Origin: Bacillota bacterium
GTDB taxonomy: Bacteria; Bacillota; Clostridia; Lachnospirales; Bianqueaceae
DNA length: 64,000 bases
Reading direction: 5' to 3'
Assembly (NCBI GenBank): GCA_017442535.1
Contig: JAFRZL010000020.1
Location: 29,976 to 93,975 of the forward strand
Shown here: positions 25,216-34,276 of the stretch, in pieces
How positions within the stretch are numbered: the stretch's first letter is position 1
How the letters are laid out: each line of letters begins with the position of its first letter
Translations under genes and position numbers: made by a program
Notes under the pieces: model-generated
Told to the model about the DNA's origin: nothing
What the model saw: the letters and a program-made list of their open reading frames with translations, nothing else
Database searches by the model: none

Positions 25216-25914
25216 ATGCTGATCGATCTTTTGAAATTTATTCTGAATGGCATTCAAATAGAGCCGCTTTGGATCGTAATGGTAGTTCTTCTGGGCCTGT
25301 CCTTATTGTATTGCCTGCTGGGTTATCGCTATATCAGGATCGCGATGGGGCTCGGTTCCTTTCTGTTCGGTACTTTGGGCATGATTTTCTTCCTGCAGCA
25401 GACCACATGGCCGCCCATGACGGTTCTGATCGTGTCTGTGATCGTCGGGATTATCCTGCTGGCGGCTTCGATCATGTTTTATGCGGTGGATCTGGGCATC
25501 CTTTCGGCTCTGTCTGCCTATCTGCTGGTGGTGCAGGTGCTGGGCGATTTCCTCGCAGTTTCCATAAGCCCCGGCATGATCCAGCTTATTGCCATTCTCG
25601 CGGGGATCATTACCGCGGCCCTGACGCTGTTTTTCACCAAACCGATGTTTATTCTGGTCAGCTCCTTCGGCGGAGGTATGCTGATCGCGCAGATAATCCT
25701 CCAGGGTCTGATTTATTCCGTTCATAATGCACCGACCTGGCTGATGTGGGTGCTGACCATTGTATGTGTCGGCATTGCCATCTATATTCAGTTTGGCGTG
25801 AGCGCCCGCAAGATTCTGCATGAGACACCTCCTGCAACCATTTTCGCACGTGTCCGGGAAGAGGCTGAAGAGACAGCCGAGCCAAAGACAGAGTCAGAGG
25901 GTTCAGAGGAATAA
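25216..25914 (+). CDS. Multi-pass membrane protein (TM198/DUF4203-like), unknown function
   Basis: The 232 residues contain about seven hydrophobic helices and a charged, glutamate-rich cytoplasmic tail (from about residue 205). The spacing of helices and glycine-rich turns (SFLFGTLG, SSFGGGMLIAQ) recalls the TM198/DUF4203 group of membrane proteins, whose function is not established. It has its own good promoter and is followed after 11 nt by a sortase gene, so the two are probably co-transcribed. No export or sorting motif (LPXTG-like) is visible in it. Confidence 0.6.
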   Translation: MLIDLLKFILNGIQIEPLWIVMVVLLGLSLLYCLLGYRYIRIAMGLGSFLFGTLGMIFFLQQTTWPPMTVLIVSVIVGIILLAASIMFYAVDLGILSALSAYLLVVQVLGDFLAVSISPGMIQLIAILAGIITAALTLFFTKPMFILVSSFGGGMLIAQIILQGLIYSVHNAPTWLMWVLTIVCVGIAIYIQFGVSARKILHETPPATIFARVREEAEETAEPKTESEGSEE

Positions 25915-25925
25915 GGAGTTTCGGT

Positions 25926-26777
25926 ATGGCTAAAAAGAAAAAGAAAACACGGCAGAAAGCGGTATATATCATTTTTTCTGTATTGTTTCTGGGAATGTTT
26001 GCGTTTGCGGCCTTCAAGCTGATCACGATCGGCGCCTCCTATGCGCATAACCGCAGGGTGCAGAATGATATTCAGGATCTGTTCTTTAATACCTCGCTGC
26101 CCGACGGATATTCCGGGCCTAATTACTCCGTGGGAGAGAACAGTTGGAACAATTATGACATGGTTTCGGGGATCGATCACGAGGAATCGGTGGATCCCTA
26201 TGTTGATGCACTTCCCAGCTATGATTTCACACCGCTTCTCGAGGTCAACCGTGATATCAAGGGATGGCTCAGCATCAGCAATGTTGCCATCAACCATCCG
26301 GTGGCGCAGTCTTCCGACAACGAATATTATCTTTACCGGAATATTTACCGCGAATTTGAATCCGCCGGCACCTGTTTTGTGGATTATCGGGTCGATGCCC
26401 AGACCTGTCGCAACCTGGTCATCTATGGCCACAGCATGAAGGACGGATCGATGATGGGCAAGCTCCGCCGTTATCTTAAGAAGGACGAGGGGCTGGCACA
26501 TCCGTTTTTCTGGTATTTTACCCCGGATCATGTCTATCGCTGCGATGTCTTTTCCACTTATCTGACGACGATAGAAGATGATTATCTGGTATTTGATTTC
26601 GCGAATGACGATGAATTCATGGCTTATGTCAAGCAGATCAAGAAATGGTCGGCCTATGACTTTGGTGTGGAAGTAACGCCCGCGGACCGGATCATAACCC
26701 TTTCGACCTGCAATTATTCCATAGTCAAAGAGGACGGCCGCCAGGCCCTTCACGCGGTCATGGTACAAGTGAAGTAA
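25926..26777 (+). CDS. srtB: Class B sortase
   Basis: Sortases are membrane-anchored cysteine transpeptidases that attach proteins to the cell wall. This 283-residue protein has a basic N-terminus with one membrane helix (about residues 13-33) and a sortase barrel with the full catalytic set: His169 (YGHSMKDGS), Cys262 (TLSTCNYS) and Arg272. Residue spacing and the TLSTC motif fit class B (SrtB), whose substrates often carry NP(Q/K)TN- or related signals. No candidate substrate is encoded nearby. A hairpin terminator follows. Confidence 0.9.
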   Translation: MAKKKKKTRQKAVYIIFSVLFLGMFAFAAFKLITIGASYAHNRRVQNDIQDLFFNTSLPDGYSGPNYSVGENSWNNYDMVSGIDHEESVDPYVDALPSYDFTPLLEVNRDIKGWLSISNVAINHPVAQSSDNEYYLYRNIYREFESAGTCFVDYRVDAQTCRNLVIYGHSMKDGSMMGKLRRYLKKDEGLAHPFFWYFTPDHVYRCDVFSTYLTTIEDDYLVFDFANDDEFMAYVKQIKKWSAYDFGVEVTPADRIITLSTCNYSIVKEDGRQALHAVMVQVK

Positions 26778-26803
26778 TATCGCTTCATAGGGATGTCCGG
26801 TAT

Positions 26804-26846
26804 AATCGAGTAGAAGGCTCCATCGTGCCTGCTACTCGATTTTTCA
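26804..26846 (+). terminator. Rho-independent terminator after the sortase gene
   Basis: AATCGAGTAG (26804-26813) pairs perfectly with CTACTCGATT (26832-26841) around an 18-nt loop, followed by TTT. Confidence 0.82.
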
Positions 26847-26882
26847 TAAAGATACCTGTGTTTGGGAGAGGAAAGTGATCCG

Positions 26883-27443
26883 ATGAAAAACAAGTTCGAA
26901 TATACTTTGATCCGGAGCCGCCGCTCAACGATCTGTGTTCAGATCAAACCCGAGGGCATCGTGGTCCGTGCTCCTTACCTGGTCACAAATGCACAGATCA
27001 AGGCATTCCTGAAGGAGAGGGAGGCCTGGATCGAGAAGCATTTGATGAAGGTCCGGGAACAGCAGAGAAAAGCGGAACAGGCCGGGATCCTGAGCGAAGA
27101 GGATCATAAGCGGCTTAGGAGTGAGGCGCTGCGCGTCCTTCCGGAGAGGGTTCGCTACTATGCGCCTCTTGTCGGGGTGGATTACGGCAGGATCTCGGTA
27201 CGCTGCCAGAAGACACGCTGGGGCAGCTGTACCGCGCAGGGCAATCTGAACTTTAATTATCTCCTGATGCTTGCACCGCCCGAGGTGCAGGACAGTGTCG
27301 TGGTGCACGAGCTATGCCACCGCCTCTATATGAATCATTCGGCGGACTTTTACCGCGAGGTGCTGCGTGTTTTCCCGGATTACCGCCGCTGCAGGCAATG
27401 GCTGCTGCGTCATGAAGAAATCCTGCTGCGCGGACAGCGGTAG
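26883..27443 (+). CDS. YgjP-like zinc metallopeptidase domain protein (DUF45)
   Basis: The 186-residue protein matches the YgjP/DUF45 family, which is related to WSS1/SprT-type proteases. It has the opening YTLIRSRRSTICVQIKPEG, the RWGSCTAQGNLNFNYLLMLAP block, and the zinc motif HELCH at 142-146 followed by a further histidine in MNHSADFY. The ATG after GAGAGGAAAG was preferred over a TTG 21 nt upstream. Family members are cytoplasmic and some act in proteolysis linked to DNA or phosphate regulation, but the substrate is unknown. It stands alone between two transcription units. Confidence 0.88.
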   Translation: MKNKFEYTLIRSRRSTICVQIKPEGIVVRAPYLVTNAQIKAFLKEREAWIEKHLMKVREQQRKAEQAGILSEEDHKRLRSEALRVLPERVRYYAPLVGVDYGRISVRCQKTRWGSCTAQGNLNFNYLLMLAPPEVQDSVVVHELCHRLYMNHSADFYREVLRVFPDYRRCRQWLLRHEEILLRGQR

Positions 27444-27476
27444 ATCCCCTCAACGGCGTTTTTTATGAAAAATGAC

Positions 27477-27505
27477 TTTCCAAGACGGCTCAATTATGCT
27501 ATAAT
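27477..27505 (+). promoter_or_regulatory. Promoter of the galactarate dehydratase gene
   Basis: TTTCCA (27477-27482, weak -35) and TATAAT (27500-27505) are 17 nt apart, 40 nt before the chosen start. Confidence 0.6.
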
Positions 27506-27544
27506 ATAATCAAATGTCAGTCTATGGAGAAAGGTGGTTTAACC

Positions 27545-29053
27545 ATGGCAGAACCCTTATATATCAGAATCAAAGCGGAAGACAATGTGGCCATCGCTGT
27601 GCACGCGATCGCAGCGGGAACCGAAATCATGGACGGCGTCGTTACGCGTGAAGATATTCCGCAGGGACATAAAATCGCTCTGGAAGCGATCCCTGAGGGC
27701 GGCGCGATTATCCGCTACGGTGTTACACTCGGATATGCGCTGAGAGATATTGAAAAAGGCGGCTGGATCAACGAGCATATGCTCAGGCTTCCCACGCCTC
27801 CCGATGTAGATCATATGCAGTATGGCATCCATATCCGCAAGGACCTTCCCACGCCCCCGGTAACGACCTGGGAAGGCTATCGCAACGCGGAGGGCTATGC
27901 GGGGACCCGCAATTTCCTTGGTATTATTACAACGGTGCAATGTGTTGAGGGCGTCCTCAACGTAGCCGTGGACAGGATCAGGCGCGAACTGCTGCCCAAG
28001 TATCCCCATGTGGATGATGTTGTGCCGATCAACCATGCCTATGGCTGCGGCGTCGCCATCAACGCGCCCGAGGCCAAAGTGCCGATTCGCGCGCTGACCA
28101 ATATCTGTAAGCATCCGAATTTCGGCGGGGAACTGATGATCGTCGGGCTGGGGTGCGAGAAACTGCAGCCCAATATGATTACGGACCAGGTGGATCCGGA
28201 GCATGTACTGATGCTGCAGGACCATAAGGGATTTGAAGCTTCGGTACAGGCGATCATGGATATGGCCGAGACCAAGCTTCGCAGACTGAATGAGAGGCGC
28301 CGCGAGACGCTGCCCTTGTCCGACCTGATCATCGGCATGCAGTGCGGCGGCAGTGATGCTTTTTCCGGCGTCACAGCGAATCCTTCTGCGGGATATGCCT
28401 CCGATATGCTGGTAAACGGCGGAGCGACGGTCCTTTTCTCGGAAGTGACGGAGGTGCGCGACGGCGTTCATCTGCTGGCGGAACGCTGCGTCAGTAAGGA
28501 GGTCTGCGACAAGCTGGCCACTGAGATGAAATGGTACGATCATTATCTGGAGCAGGGAGAAGTGGACCGCAGCGCCAACCCGACGCCCGGCAATAAGAAG
28601 GGCGGACTCTCCAATATTATCGAGAAGGCGATGGGATCAATTGCGAAATCCGGCACCGCACCCATTGTGGAAGTACTTTCTCCCGCAGAGCGGCCGAGCC
28701 GTAAGGGACTGATCTTTGCCGCGACCCCCGCGAGCGATATCGTTTGCGGACCTTCGCAGCTTGCATCCGGGATTACGCTGCAGGTCTTTATGACAGGACG
28801 CGGTACCCCCTATAACCTGGCGGCGGCTCCTGTGGTTAAAGTATGCTCGCGTACCGATATGAAGGAACAGTGGCCGGACCTGATCGATATCAGTGCGGGC
28901 CCGATCGCGACGGGACACGCGACGATCGAGGAGATCGGGACGGAGTTGTTCAATTTTATCATTGATGTGGCAAGCGGACGCAAACAGACATTTGCCGAAC
29001 ATCACAGGATTTATAATTATCTTTGCTTCTTTAATCCGGCTCCCATTACCTGA
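27545..29053 (+). CDS. garD: Galactarate dehydratase (UxaA/GarD family)
   Basis: This enzyme dehydrates galactarate (mucic acid) to 5-keto-4-deoxy-D-glucarate; the closest relative family is altronate dehydratase UxaA. The protein of 502 residues has an N-terminal SAF domain (to about residue 80) and the large UxaA_C region. Blocks that fit GarD are [53 protein letters not shown], the [17 protein letters not shown] segment and the C-terminal FNPAPIT. Galactarate arises by oxidation of galacturonate, which links it to the pectin genes far downstream. The chosen ATG follows GGAGAAAGGTGG. GarD is favoured over UxaA, but assay would be needed to be sure. Confidence 0.83.
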   Translation: MAEPLYIRIKAEDNVAIAVHAIAAGTEIMDGVVTREDIPQGHKIALEAIPEGGAIIRYGVTLGYALRDIEKGGWINEHMLRLPTPPDVDHMQYGIHIRKDLPTPPVTTWEGYRNAEGYAGTRNFLGIITTVQCVEGVLNVAVDRIRRELLPKYPHVDDVVPINHAYGCGVAINAPEAKVPIRALTNICKHPNFGGELMIVGLGCEKLQPNMITDQVDPEHVLMLQDHKGFEASVQAIMDMAETKLRRLNERRRETLPLSDLIIGMQCGGSDAFSGVTANPSAGYASDMLVNGGATVLFSEVTEVRDGVHLLAERCVSKEVCDKLATEMKWYDHYLEQGEVDRSANPTPGNKKGGLSNIIEKAMGSIAKSGTAPIVEVLSPAERPSRKGLIFAATPASDIVCGPSQLASGITLQVFMTGRGTPYNLAAAPVVKVCSRTDMKEQWPDLIDISAGPIATGHATIEEIGTELFNFIIDVASGRKQTFAEHHRIYNYLCFFNPAPIT

Positions 29054-29093
29054 TAAGCGGAGCGCGGAGATTTGAGCGGACAGGAGGCCAGAT

Positions 29094-30494
29094 TTGGTGA
29101 GCGGCAAACGTAAAAAGGCGGGCAATTGGAGATATATCGTGATCTATCTCATGATCGTTGCCATCCTGATTTATGTCCTGATACAGGGCTTTTTCCTGGT
29201 AAAGACCGGTAAAGCCAGCTATGTTGTCGCCGAAAGCGGTGATCTGCAGAATATCATCGAGGTGGACGGTGTGCTGACACGGCAGGAGCAGCTGGTGCTT
29301 GCTTCCGAGGCGGGAGTTGTGGAATACTATTATCCCAGCAACCGCCATCTGTCGCGCGGGGCACTGGTCTGCGCTCTGATCGATACTGAATACGGTGCTT
29401 TACTCGAGGAGAAAATGCAGGAAGTCTACCGCCAGATGATCAATGAGGCTGCCAGCGCCGAATACGCAGAGGATTTTGAACGGCTCGACCAGAAGATCAG
29501 CGACCAGATTTCCTCCTATCTGACGCAGAAACAGGCGACCGGTTTCTCCGGGCTTTATACACTTAAAGCAGATATCCAGAACACCATGTTCCAACGCAGC
29601 AATCTGCTCGCGATTTCACAGAATTCCAGGATCAGGGCGCTGCTGAAAGAGCAGGGCATCTATCAGGCCAAGATGGATTCCGACAGCGTGCAGATGACCC
29701 TGCCTTATGCGGGACTCATCTGTTATACCTATGACGGGTATGAAGGGTGGAGCGCGGATCAGGTGCAGGAGAATTTTGTCCGCAGGTATGATTCGGAATA
29801 CAAAACGATTTCGCTGAATCTGCAGGAAGTCCGGAAGGGCGACCCGCTCTACAGGCTGATTACGGGGAATGAATGGTATATTACGGTTTTCGCAGATCAG
29901 GACCAGGCAGATTTCTTCCACGAAGAAGATTTCCTGGATTTCTATCTGGGGACCGAGGCGGTGAGCGGCATCGTCTATAGGGTGGAAGCATCCGGGGATA
30001 TGACCAAGGTCATTATCCGGATGACGGAATATCTGGATGAATTCTCGAATCAGCGTGTGATGAGAGTACGCTTCCTGCGTTCCGGCAGCCAGGGCATCAA
30101 GATTCCTCTGGAATGCATTCTTCAGAAAGAGTACTTTGTGGTTAACGGCAATTATCTGTATAAGAGCGGCGACCGGATCGGACTGATGATCCGCAGTGAA
30201 TCCCGGGATGAGTTTGTCCCGATCGATATTCTGAAGGATGAAGGGCCGGGAGGCCTGATGGATGCCATGCATCGCGTCTGGATCAACCTGCCCAGGGGTG
30301 TCAGTGAAGGCGCGCTGATGATCGCGAACGGATCCGATCTGACCAAGGAGCTGCGCGAGAAAACGGTTGAATCCTATGTCAACACCGTAAACGGCGGCTA
30401 CCAGGTGGAGAAAATCATTCAAATTGATTATACTGCGGACCTGTATGCGATCGTCAGCGGGATTGATCTGTATGACCGTGTGCAGATTCCCTAA
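29094..30494 (+). CDS. HlyD-like membrane-fusion/adaptor protein next to sepF
   Basis: The 466-residue protein has a basic N-terminus, one membrane helix (about 13-36) and a large extracellular part that opens like the barrel-sandwich of HlyD-type adaptors (SGDLQNIIEVDGVLTRQEQLVLASEAGVVEYYYP). A charged helical stretch (about 105-180) and further beta regions follow. No partner ABC or RND transporter genes lie nearby; instead sepF is the next gene, 78 nt away. Such proteins sit near sepF in some Clostridia, and a role in the cell envelope or division is possible but not shown. The start is TTG 29094 or GTG 29097, both behind CAGGAGG. Confidence 0.7.
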   Translation: MVSGKRKKAGNWRYIVIYLMIVAILIYVLIQGFFLVKTGKASYVVAESGDLQNIIEVDGVLTRQEQLVLASEAGVVEYYYPSNRHLSRGALVCALIDTEYGALLEEKMQEVYRQMINEAASAEYAEDFERLDQKISDQISSYLTQKQATGFSGLYTLKADIQNTMFQRSNLLAISQNSRIRALLKEQGIYQAKMDSDSVQMTLPYAGLICYTYDGYEGWSADQVQENFVRRYDSEYKTISLNLQEVRKGDPLYRLITGNEWYITVFADQDQADFFHEEDFLDFYLGTEAVSGIVYRVEASGDMTKVIIRMTEYLDEFSNQRVMRVRFLRSGSQGIKIPLECILQKEYFVVNGNYLYKSGDRIGLMIRSESRDEFVPIDILKDEGPGGLMDAMHRVWINLPRGVSEGALMIANGSDLTKELREKTVESYVNTVNGGYQVEKIIQIDYTADLYAIVSGIDLYDRVQIP

Positions 30495-30572
30495 TGCGCG
30501 TGACGACGCTGTTTATCGAAGCATTATCATATAAAAGGACGCATCCCCGGGTGTGTCGGAAAGGACGTAACA

Positions 30573-31160
30573 ATGGGCAAATTAGATGCTTTTTTGGAGA
30601 AGATCGGCTGGACTGCCGCCGAAGAAGAAAACGAAGACGATGGGACCTATGAGGAGCCCAGGACAGCCGTATATGCCAAACCCAGGGATTACCGCGGCAA
30701 TCAGGAGGTCAGGCTGAGTCATGATGAACCGGAGGAACTCTATGCCAGGCAGAGCGCGCCCGTAAGGAATGTTCAGCAGCCGGCATCCCGTCCCGCTTCA
30801 CGTTCACAGAGCTACGGAGAGGAACGCTCCAACCCCAAGGTTGTGAATCTCCATGCCAGTGTGCAGATGGAAGTGGTCGTCGCAAGCCCGGAATCCTTTG
30901 ACGAGGCAAAGGGCATTGCCGATGATCTGCGCAATAACAAGCCCGTTGTCATCAATCTGGAATTCGTGGAGCATCCTATTGCACAGCGTATAACGGATTT
31001 CCTTTGCGGAGCCTGCTATGCGCTGGGAGGCAATGTCCAACAGATTGCGGACAAGATTTACATGATCGCACCGGGGAATGTCGATATCGCCGCAAGCTCC
31101 GACTTCAGGCGCACATTGCAGAACGAGAGCGGCCTGGTATTCCCCTGGAGCCAGGACTAA
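30573..31160 (+). CDS. sepF: Cell division protein SepF
   Basis: SepF anchors FtsZ to the membrane and bundles its filaments in Gram-positive bacteria. The 195 residues start with an amphipathic N-terminal helix (MGKLDAFLEKIGWT) for membrane binding. A variable, charged linker follows, then the SepF core from about residue 87: KVVNLHASVQMEVVVASPESFDEAKGIADDLRNNKPVVINLEF and DFLCGACYALGGNVQQIADKIYMIAP. It should work with the FtsZ encoded near the left of the window; no ftsA was found here. The ylmH gene follows after 9 nt. Confidence 0.95.
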   Translation: MGKLDAFLEKIGWTAAEEENEDDGTYEEPRTAVYAKPRDYRGNQEVRLSHDEPEELYARQSAPVRNVQQPASRPASRSQSYGEERSNPKVVNLHASVQMEVVVASPESFDEAKGIADDLRNNKPVVINLEFVEHPIAQRITDFLCGACYALGGNVQQIADKIYMIAPGNVDIAASSDFRRTLQNESGLVFPWSQD

Positions 31161-31169
31161 CCGGATTGT

Positions 31170-31928
31170 ATGGAAGCCAAAGATGAAAAGCGGCTGATCA
31201 GCCGGTTTCTGGATCTTGCCGGTCAAGCGGACCGGCAGGGATATCCGCAGTTTTCGGATTTTCTGGATACAGCGGAGCAGGATTTGCTGCTGCGGCAGGC
31301 AAACCGGCTGGAGGCCGGAGTGATTTTGGAAGGAGGATATGAGGGGGCTGAACGAAGGATTGCCGCCTTCTGTCCTTCTTTTTTGCAGGAGGAGATTTAC
31401 TGGCCGATCCGCCCCCTGCTGATCCGGCTGCGCGACAGCCGCTTTCTGAAAAAGCGTCCTCAGCACAGAGATTATCTGGGATCACTTCTGGGCTGCGGGA
31501 TCGAGCGTCGGATGATCGGGGACATCTTCCTCGTGGAGGAGGGGGCTGTTTTCTTTACGTTGCAGGAGATGGAGGCATATCTTAGCGAATCGCTTCATCA
31601 GGTCGGTGCAGCGGAAGTGGAGATCGTGCCTTTTGAGGGAGATGTGAATGCGCTGGGCGGGGATGGCCGTGAAGTAGTGATCAGTGTAGCCTCCCTGAGA
31701 CTTGATGCCGTACTGGGGCACGGATTCGGACTCAGCCGGAACGATGCGGCTGATTTGATACGTGCCGGCAGAGTACAGATCGATCACCGGCTCTGCGGCA
31801 AAGCTGATCAGCCGGTGGCAGAAGGAATGATCATTACCGTTCGAGGGAAAGGGCGCCTGCGCCTGAAACAGCTCATGGGCAGTTCCAAATCGGGACGCGT
31901 CCGGATGCTGGCCGAGCGATTCGGTTAA
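31170..31928 (+). CDS. ylmH: YlmH family RNA-binding protein with S4 domain
   Basis: YlmH-type proteins combine an N-terminal domain with a C-terminal S4 RNA-binding domain and are encoded beside sepF in many Firmicutes; recent work links YlmH to rescue of stalled ribosomes. The 252 residues include QDLLLRQANRLEAGVILEGGYEGAERRIAAFCP, the YLGSLLGCGIERRMIGDIFLVEEGAVFF block and the S4 segment SLRLDAVLGHGFGLSRNDAADLIRAGRVQID. The start codon follows the sepF stop by 9 nt, with no strong ribosome binding site, suggesting translation coupled to sepF. Confidence 0.92.
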   Translation: MEAKDEKRLISRFLDLAGQADRQGYPQFSDFLDTAEQDLLLRQANRLEAGVILEGGYEGAERRIAAFCPSFLQEEIYWPIRPLLIRLRDSRFLKKRPQHRDYLGSLLGCGIERRMIGDIFLVEEGAVFFTLQEMEAYLSESLHQVGAAEVEIVPFEGDVNALGGDGREVVISVASLRLDAVLGHGFGLSRNDAADLIRAGRVQIDHRLCGKADQPVAEGMIITVRGKGRLRLKQLMGSSKSGRVRMLAERFG

Positions 31929-31949
31929 GAATGAACAGGAGGAAATGTT

Positions 31950-32564
31950 TTGGAGAAAGCAAGTGTTCGCGCCGGAGTCATCCGCTGGGCCGTGCTGGCC
32001 GCGGCCGTGCTGGTTCTGGTCGCGCTGGATCAGTGGACCAAGGTCCTGGCGCTGCGTCATCTCGCGGGTCATACCAGCGTAGACGTTATCCCGGGATGGA
32101 TCCGACTGACTTATGTGGAGAACAGAGGGGCAGCCTTTGGTATTTTTCAGGGCAGATCGTTCATCCTCGGTATTTTTTCAACAATTGCCGCGATTCTGAT
32201 CATCTGGCTGTACGGCAGGATCCCCGTGGGTAAAGACACCGTGCTGGCGCGGATCTGCCTGATACTGATCCTTGCCGGAGCGATCGGCAACCAGCTGGAC
32301 CGCCTGATCAGGACCTTTGTGGTCGACATGATCGAATTCTATTTATTCTCTTTCCCGGTGTTCAATGTGGCGGATATGATGATCGTCATCGGCGGCATAC
32401 TGATGTTTGTTCTAGCCTTCTTTTTCCCCAAACAGCTGGAGTCCATGATAGGAAATAAAGAAAAAAAGACCGCTGATAAGCCTGATGCGGCCTCCGAGGC
32501 TGCTCCGGAAGGAGCCCGGGAAGCAGAAATACAGGAAGCGGGGGATGATTCTTCCCATGGATGA
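31950..32564 (+). CDS. lspA: Lipoprotein signal peptidase (signal peptidase II)
   Basis: LspA removes the signal peptide from diacylated prolipoproteins, a step needed for the many lipoproteins encoded in this window. The protein has four membrane helices and the two catalytic aspartates, Asp117 in GNQLDRL and Asp142 in FNVADMM. Supporting blocks are ALDQWTK and ENRGAAFGIFQG. It ends in an unusual charged tail of about 40 residues rich in Glu, Ala and Lys. The start is TTG, with AGGAGG 7 nt upstream. It overlaps the next gene by 20 nt. Confidence 0.95.
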   Translation: MEKASVRAGVIRWAVLAAAVLVLVALDQWTKVLALRHLAGHTSVDVIPGWIRLTYVENRGAAFGIFQGRSFILGIFSTIAAILIIWLYGRIPVGKDTVLARICLILILAGAIGNQLDRLIRTFVVDMIEFYLFSFPVFNVADMMIVIGGILMFVLAFFFPKQLESMIGNKEKKTADKPDAASEAAPEGAREAEIQEAGDDSSHG

Positions 32565-33525
32565 ACTTCTGAAGGTCAAAGCGGAGACTTCCGATCAGGG
32601 ACAGCGGATCGATAAATTCCTGACCGATAATCTACCGGAACTGTCACGGTCCCGGATTCAGAAGCTGATCGATGAGGGACGTCTGGTGCGGACCGATGGG
32701 GGCGCATCGCTGCCAGTCACAAAGGCGGGAGACAGAATCAAGGGCACCGAGAGCTTTATCCTTTCACTGCCTCCTCCGGAACCCCTGGATGTGGAAGCGG
32801 AAGATATTCCTCTGGAAATCATCTATGAAGATGAGGATCTGCTGGTTGTGAATAAGCCCCGCGGCATGGTGGTGCATCCCGCTCCCGGGAATTATTCGGG
32901 GACGCTTGTCAACGCGCTCCTGTACCATTTTCAGGGCCATCTATCCGGGATCAACGGCGTGATGAGGCCGGGGATCGTTCACCGGATCGATAAGGATACG
33001 GCAGGTCTGCTGGTGGTCTGCAAAACGGACCGGGCACATCAGGGGATGGCAGAGCTTCTCAAAGTGCATGATATTGACCGTGTATACCACGCGATCGTCT
33101 ATGGCAATATCAGTGGGGAGGAGGGGACGGTGGACGCTCCCCTCGGCCGCGACCCTCAGGATCGCAAGAAAATGGCAGTCCGCAGCGACGGCCGGCGCGC
33201 GGTAACGCATTACCATGTGCTGGAGAGGTTCGGCAGCTTTACCTATCTTGAGGCAAGGCTCGAGACCGGACGCACCCATCAGATCCGCGTCCATATGAAG
33301 AGCCTGGGGCATCCGCTCCTGGGCGATGTCGTATACGGCCCGGCTAAGGTCAGCGGACAGGCAGCGGGAATGCTCTCCGGCGTGCGCCGTGAGGATATTG
33401 CCGGGCAGATGCTGGTGGCTAAAGTGCTGGGATTCACCCATCCCGTCACAGGGGAGACGCTGCGCTTTGAAGCACCGCTTCCCGATTATTTCGAGAGAGT
33501 ACTGCAGAGTTTACGGAGGGAATGA
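32545..33525 (+). CDS. rluD: RluD-type 23S rRNA pseudouridine synthase
   Basis: Enzymes of the RluA/RluD group convert uridines in 23S rRNA (1911, 1915 and 1917 for RluD) to pseudouridine. The 326-residue protein has an N-terminal S4 domain (GQRIDKFLTDNLPELSRSRIQKLIDEG) and the catalytic domain with HRIDKDTAG, where Asp149 is the nucleophile, plus the LETGRTHQIRVH block. The start at 32545 sits behind AGGAAG and overlaps the lspA end; ATG at 32557 is an alternative. The lspA-rluD pair is common in Firmicutes. Confidence 0.92.
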   Translation: MILPMDELLKVKAETSDQGQRIDKFLTDNLPELSRSRIQKLIDEGRLVRTDGGASLPVTKAGDRIKGTESFILSLPPPEPLDVEAEDIPLEIIYEDEDLLVVNKPRGMVVHPAPGNYSGTLVNALLYHFQGHLSGINGVMRPGIVHRIDKDTAGLLVVCKTDRAHQGMAELLKVHDIDRVYHAIVYGNISGEEGTVDAPLGRDPQDRKKMAVRSDGRRAVTHYHVLERFGSFTYLEARLETGRTHQIRVHMKSLGHPLLGDVVYGPAKVSGQAAGMLSGVRREDIAGQMLVAKVLGFTHPVTGETLRFEAPLPDYFERVLQSLRRE

Positions 33526-33526
33526 C

Positions 33527-34258
33527 ATGCAGGCAATCAACCAATTAAAAACCTGGCTTCAGGCAAGCCTAAGCGCCGTATTTTTCGGAGGCGCGGGCGT
33601 CTCCACAGAGAGCGGGATCCCGGATTTTCGCTCGGAAAAAGGGATCTATCGTACGATCAGTACTTACGGTGTGTCGCCGGAAGTGATCCTGTCCCATGAT
33701 TTTCTGGAGGAAAAGCCGGAGATCTTCTATGATTATTACCGTAAGAACCTGATTTACCCGGACGCCGAGCCCAATAAGGCGCATCTGCAGCTGGCGGAGT
33801 GGGAGAGGCAGGGGCATCTTGCGGCAGTCGTGACGCAGAATATCGACGGACTGCATCAGAAGGCAGGCAGCCGGACGGTGCACGAACTGCATGGTTCGGT
33901 GCTGCGTAATTACTGCCTGCGCTGCGGACATAAATTCGGCCTCGAGATCGTAACCGAATCGGACGGAATCCCCCGCTGCCCTGAATGCGGAGGCTTTGTC
34001 CGGCCGGACGTGGTATTATACGGTGAAGGGTTGGACCAGGATGTGATCTCAGACAGTATCAGAGCCATTTACCAGGCTGACCTGATGATTGTCGGCGGCA
34101 CCTCGCTGAACGTCTATCCCGCTGCCGGTCTGCTGCAGTATTTCAGGGGTAAGCATCTTGTTCTGGTTAATCTGGACGAGACGCCCTATGATTCACAGGC
34201 AGACCTCGTCATTCACGAAAAAATCGGTGAAGTGTTCGGACAAATTCAATTAGACTAA
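33527..34258 (+). CDS. cobB: NAD-dependent protein deacylase, SIR2 family
   Basis: Sirtuins remove acyl groups from lysines using NAD. The 243-residue protein shows the NAD-binding GAGVSTESGIPDFRS, TQNIDGLHQKAG, the catalytic His in HELHGS, and four zinc cysteines (130, 133, 151 and 154). Length and a CxxC-x17-CxxC finger fit the bacterial CobB/Sir2 type. The start has ACGGAGGG upstream and lies one base after the rluD stop, so the gene belongs to the same transcription unit. Confidence 0.94.
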   Translation: MQAINQLKTWLQASLSAVFFGGAGVSTESGIPDFRSEKGIYRTISTYGVSPEVILSHDFLEEKPEIFYDYYRKNLIYPDAEPNKAHLQLAEWERQGHLAAVVTQNIDGLHQKAGSRTVHELHGSVLRNYCLRCGHKFGLEIVTESDGIPRCPECGGFVRPDVVLYGEGLDQDVISDSIRAIYQADLMIVGGTSLNVYPAAGLLQYFRGKHLVLVNLDETPYDSQADLVIHEKIGEVFGQIQLD

Positions 34259-34276
34259 CGCAAAGGAATCAGTTTT

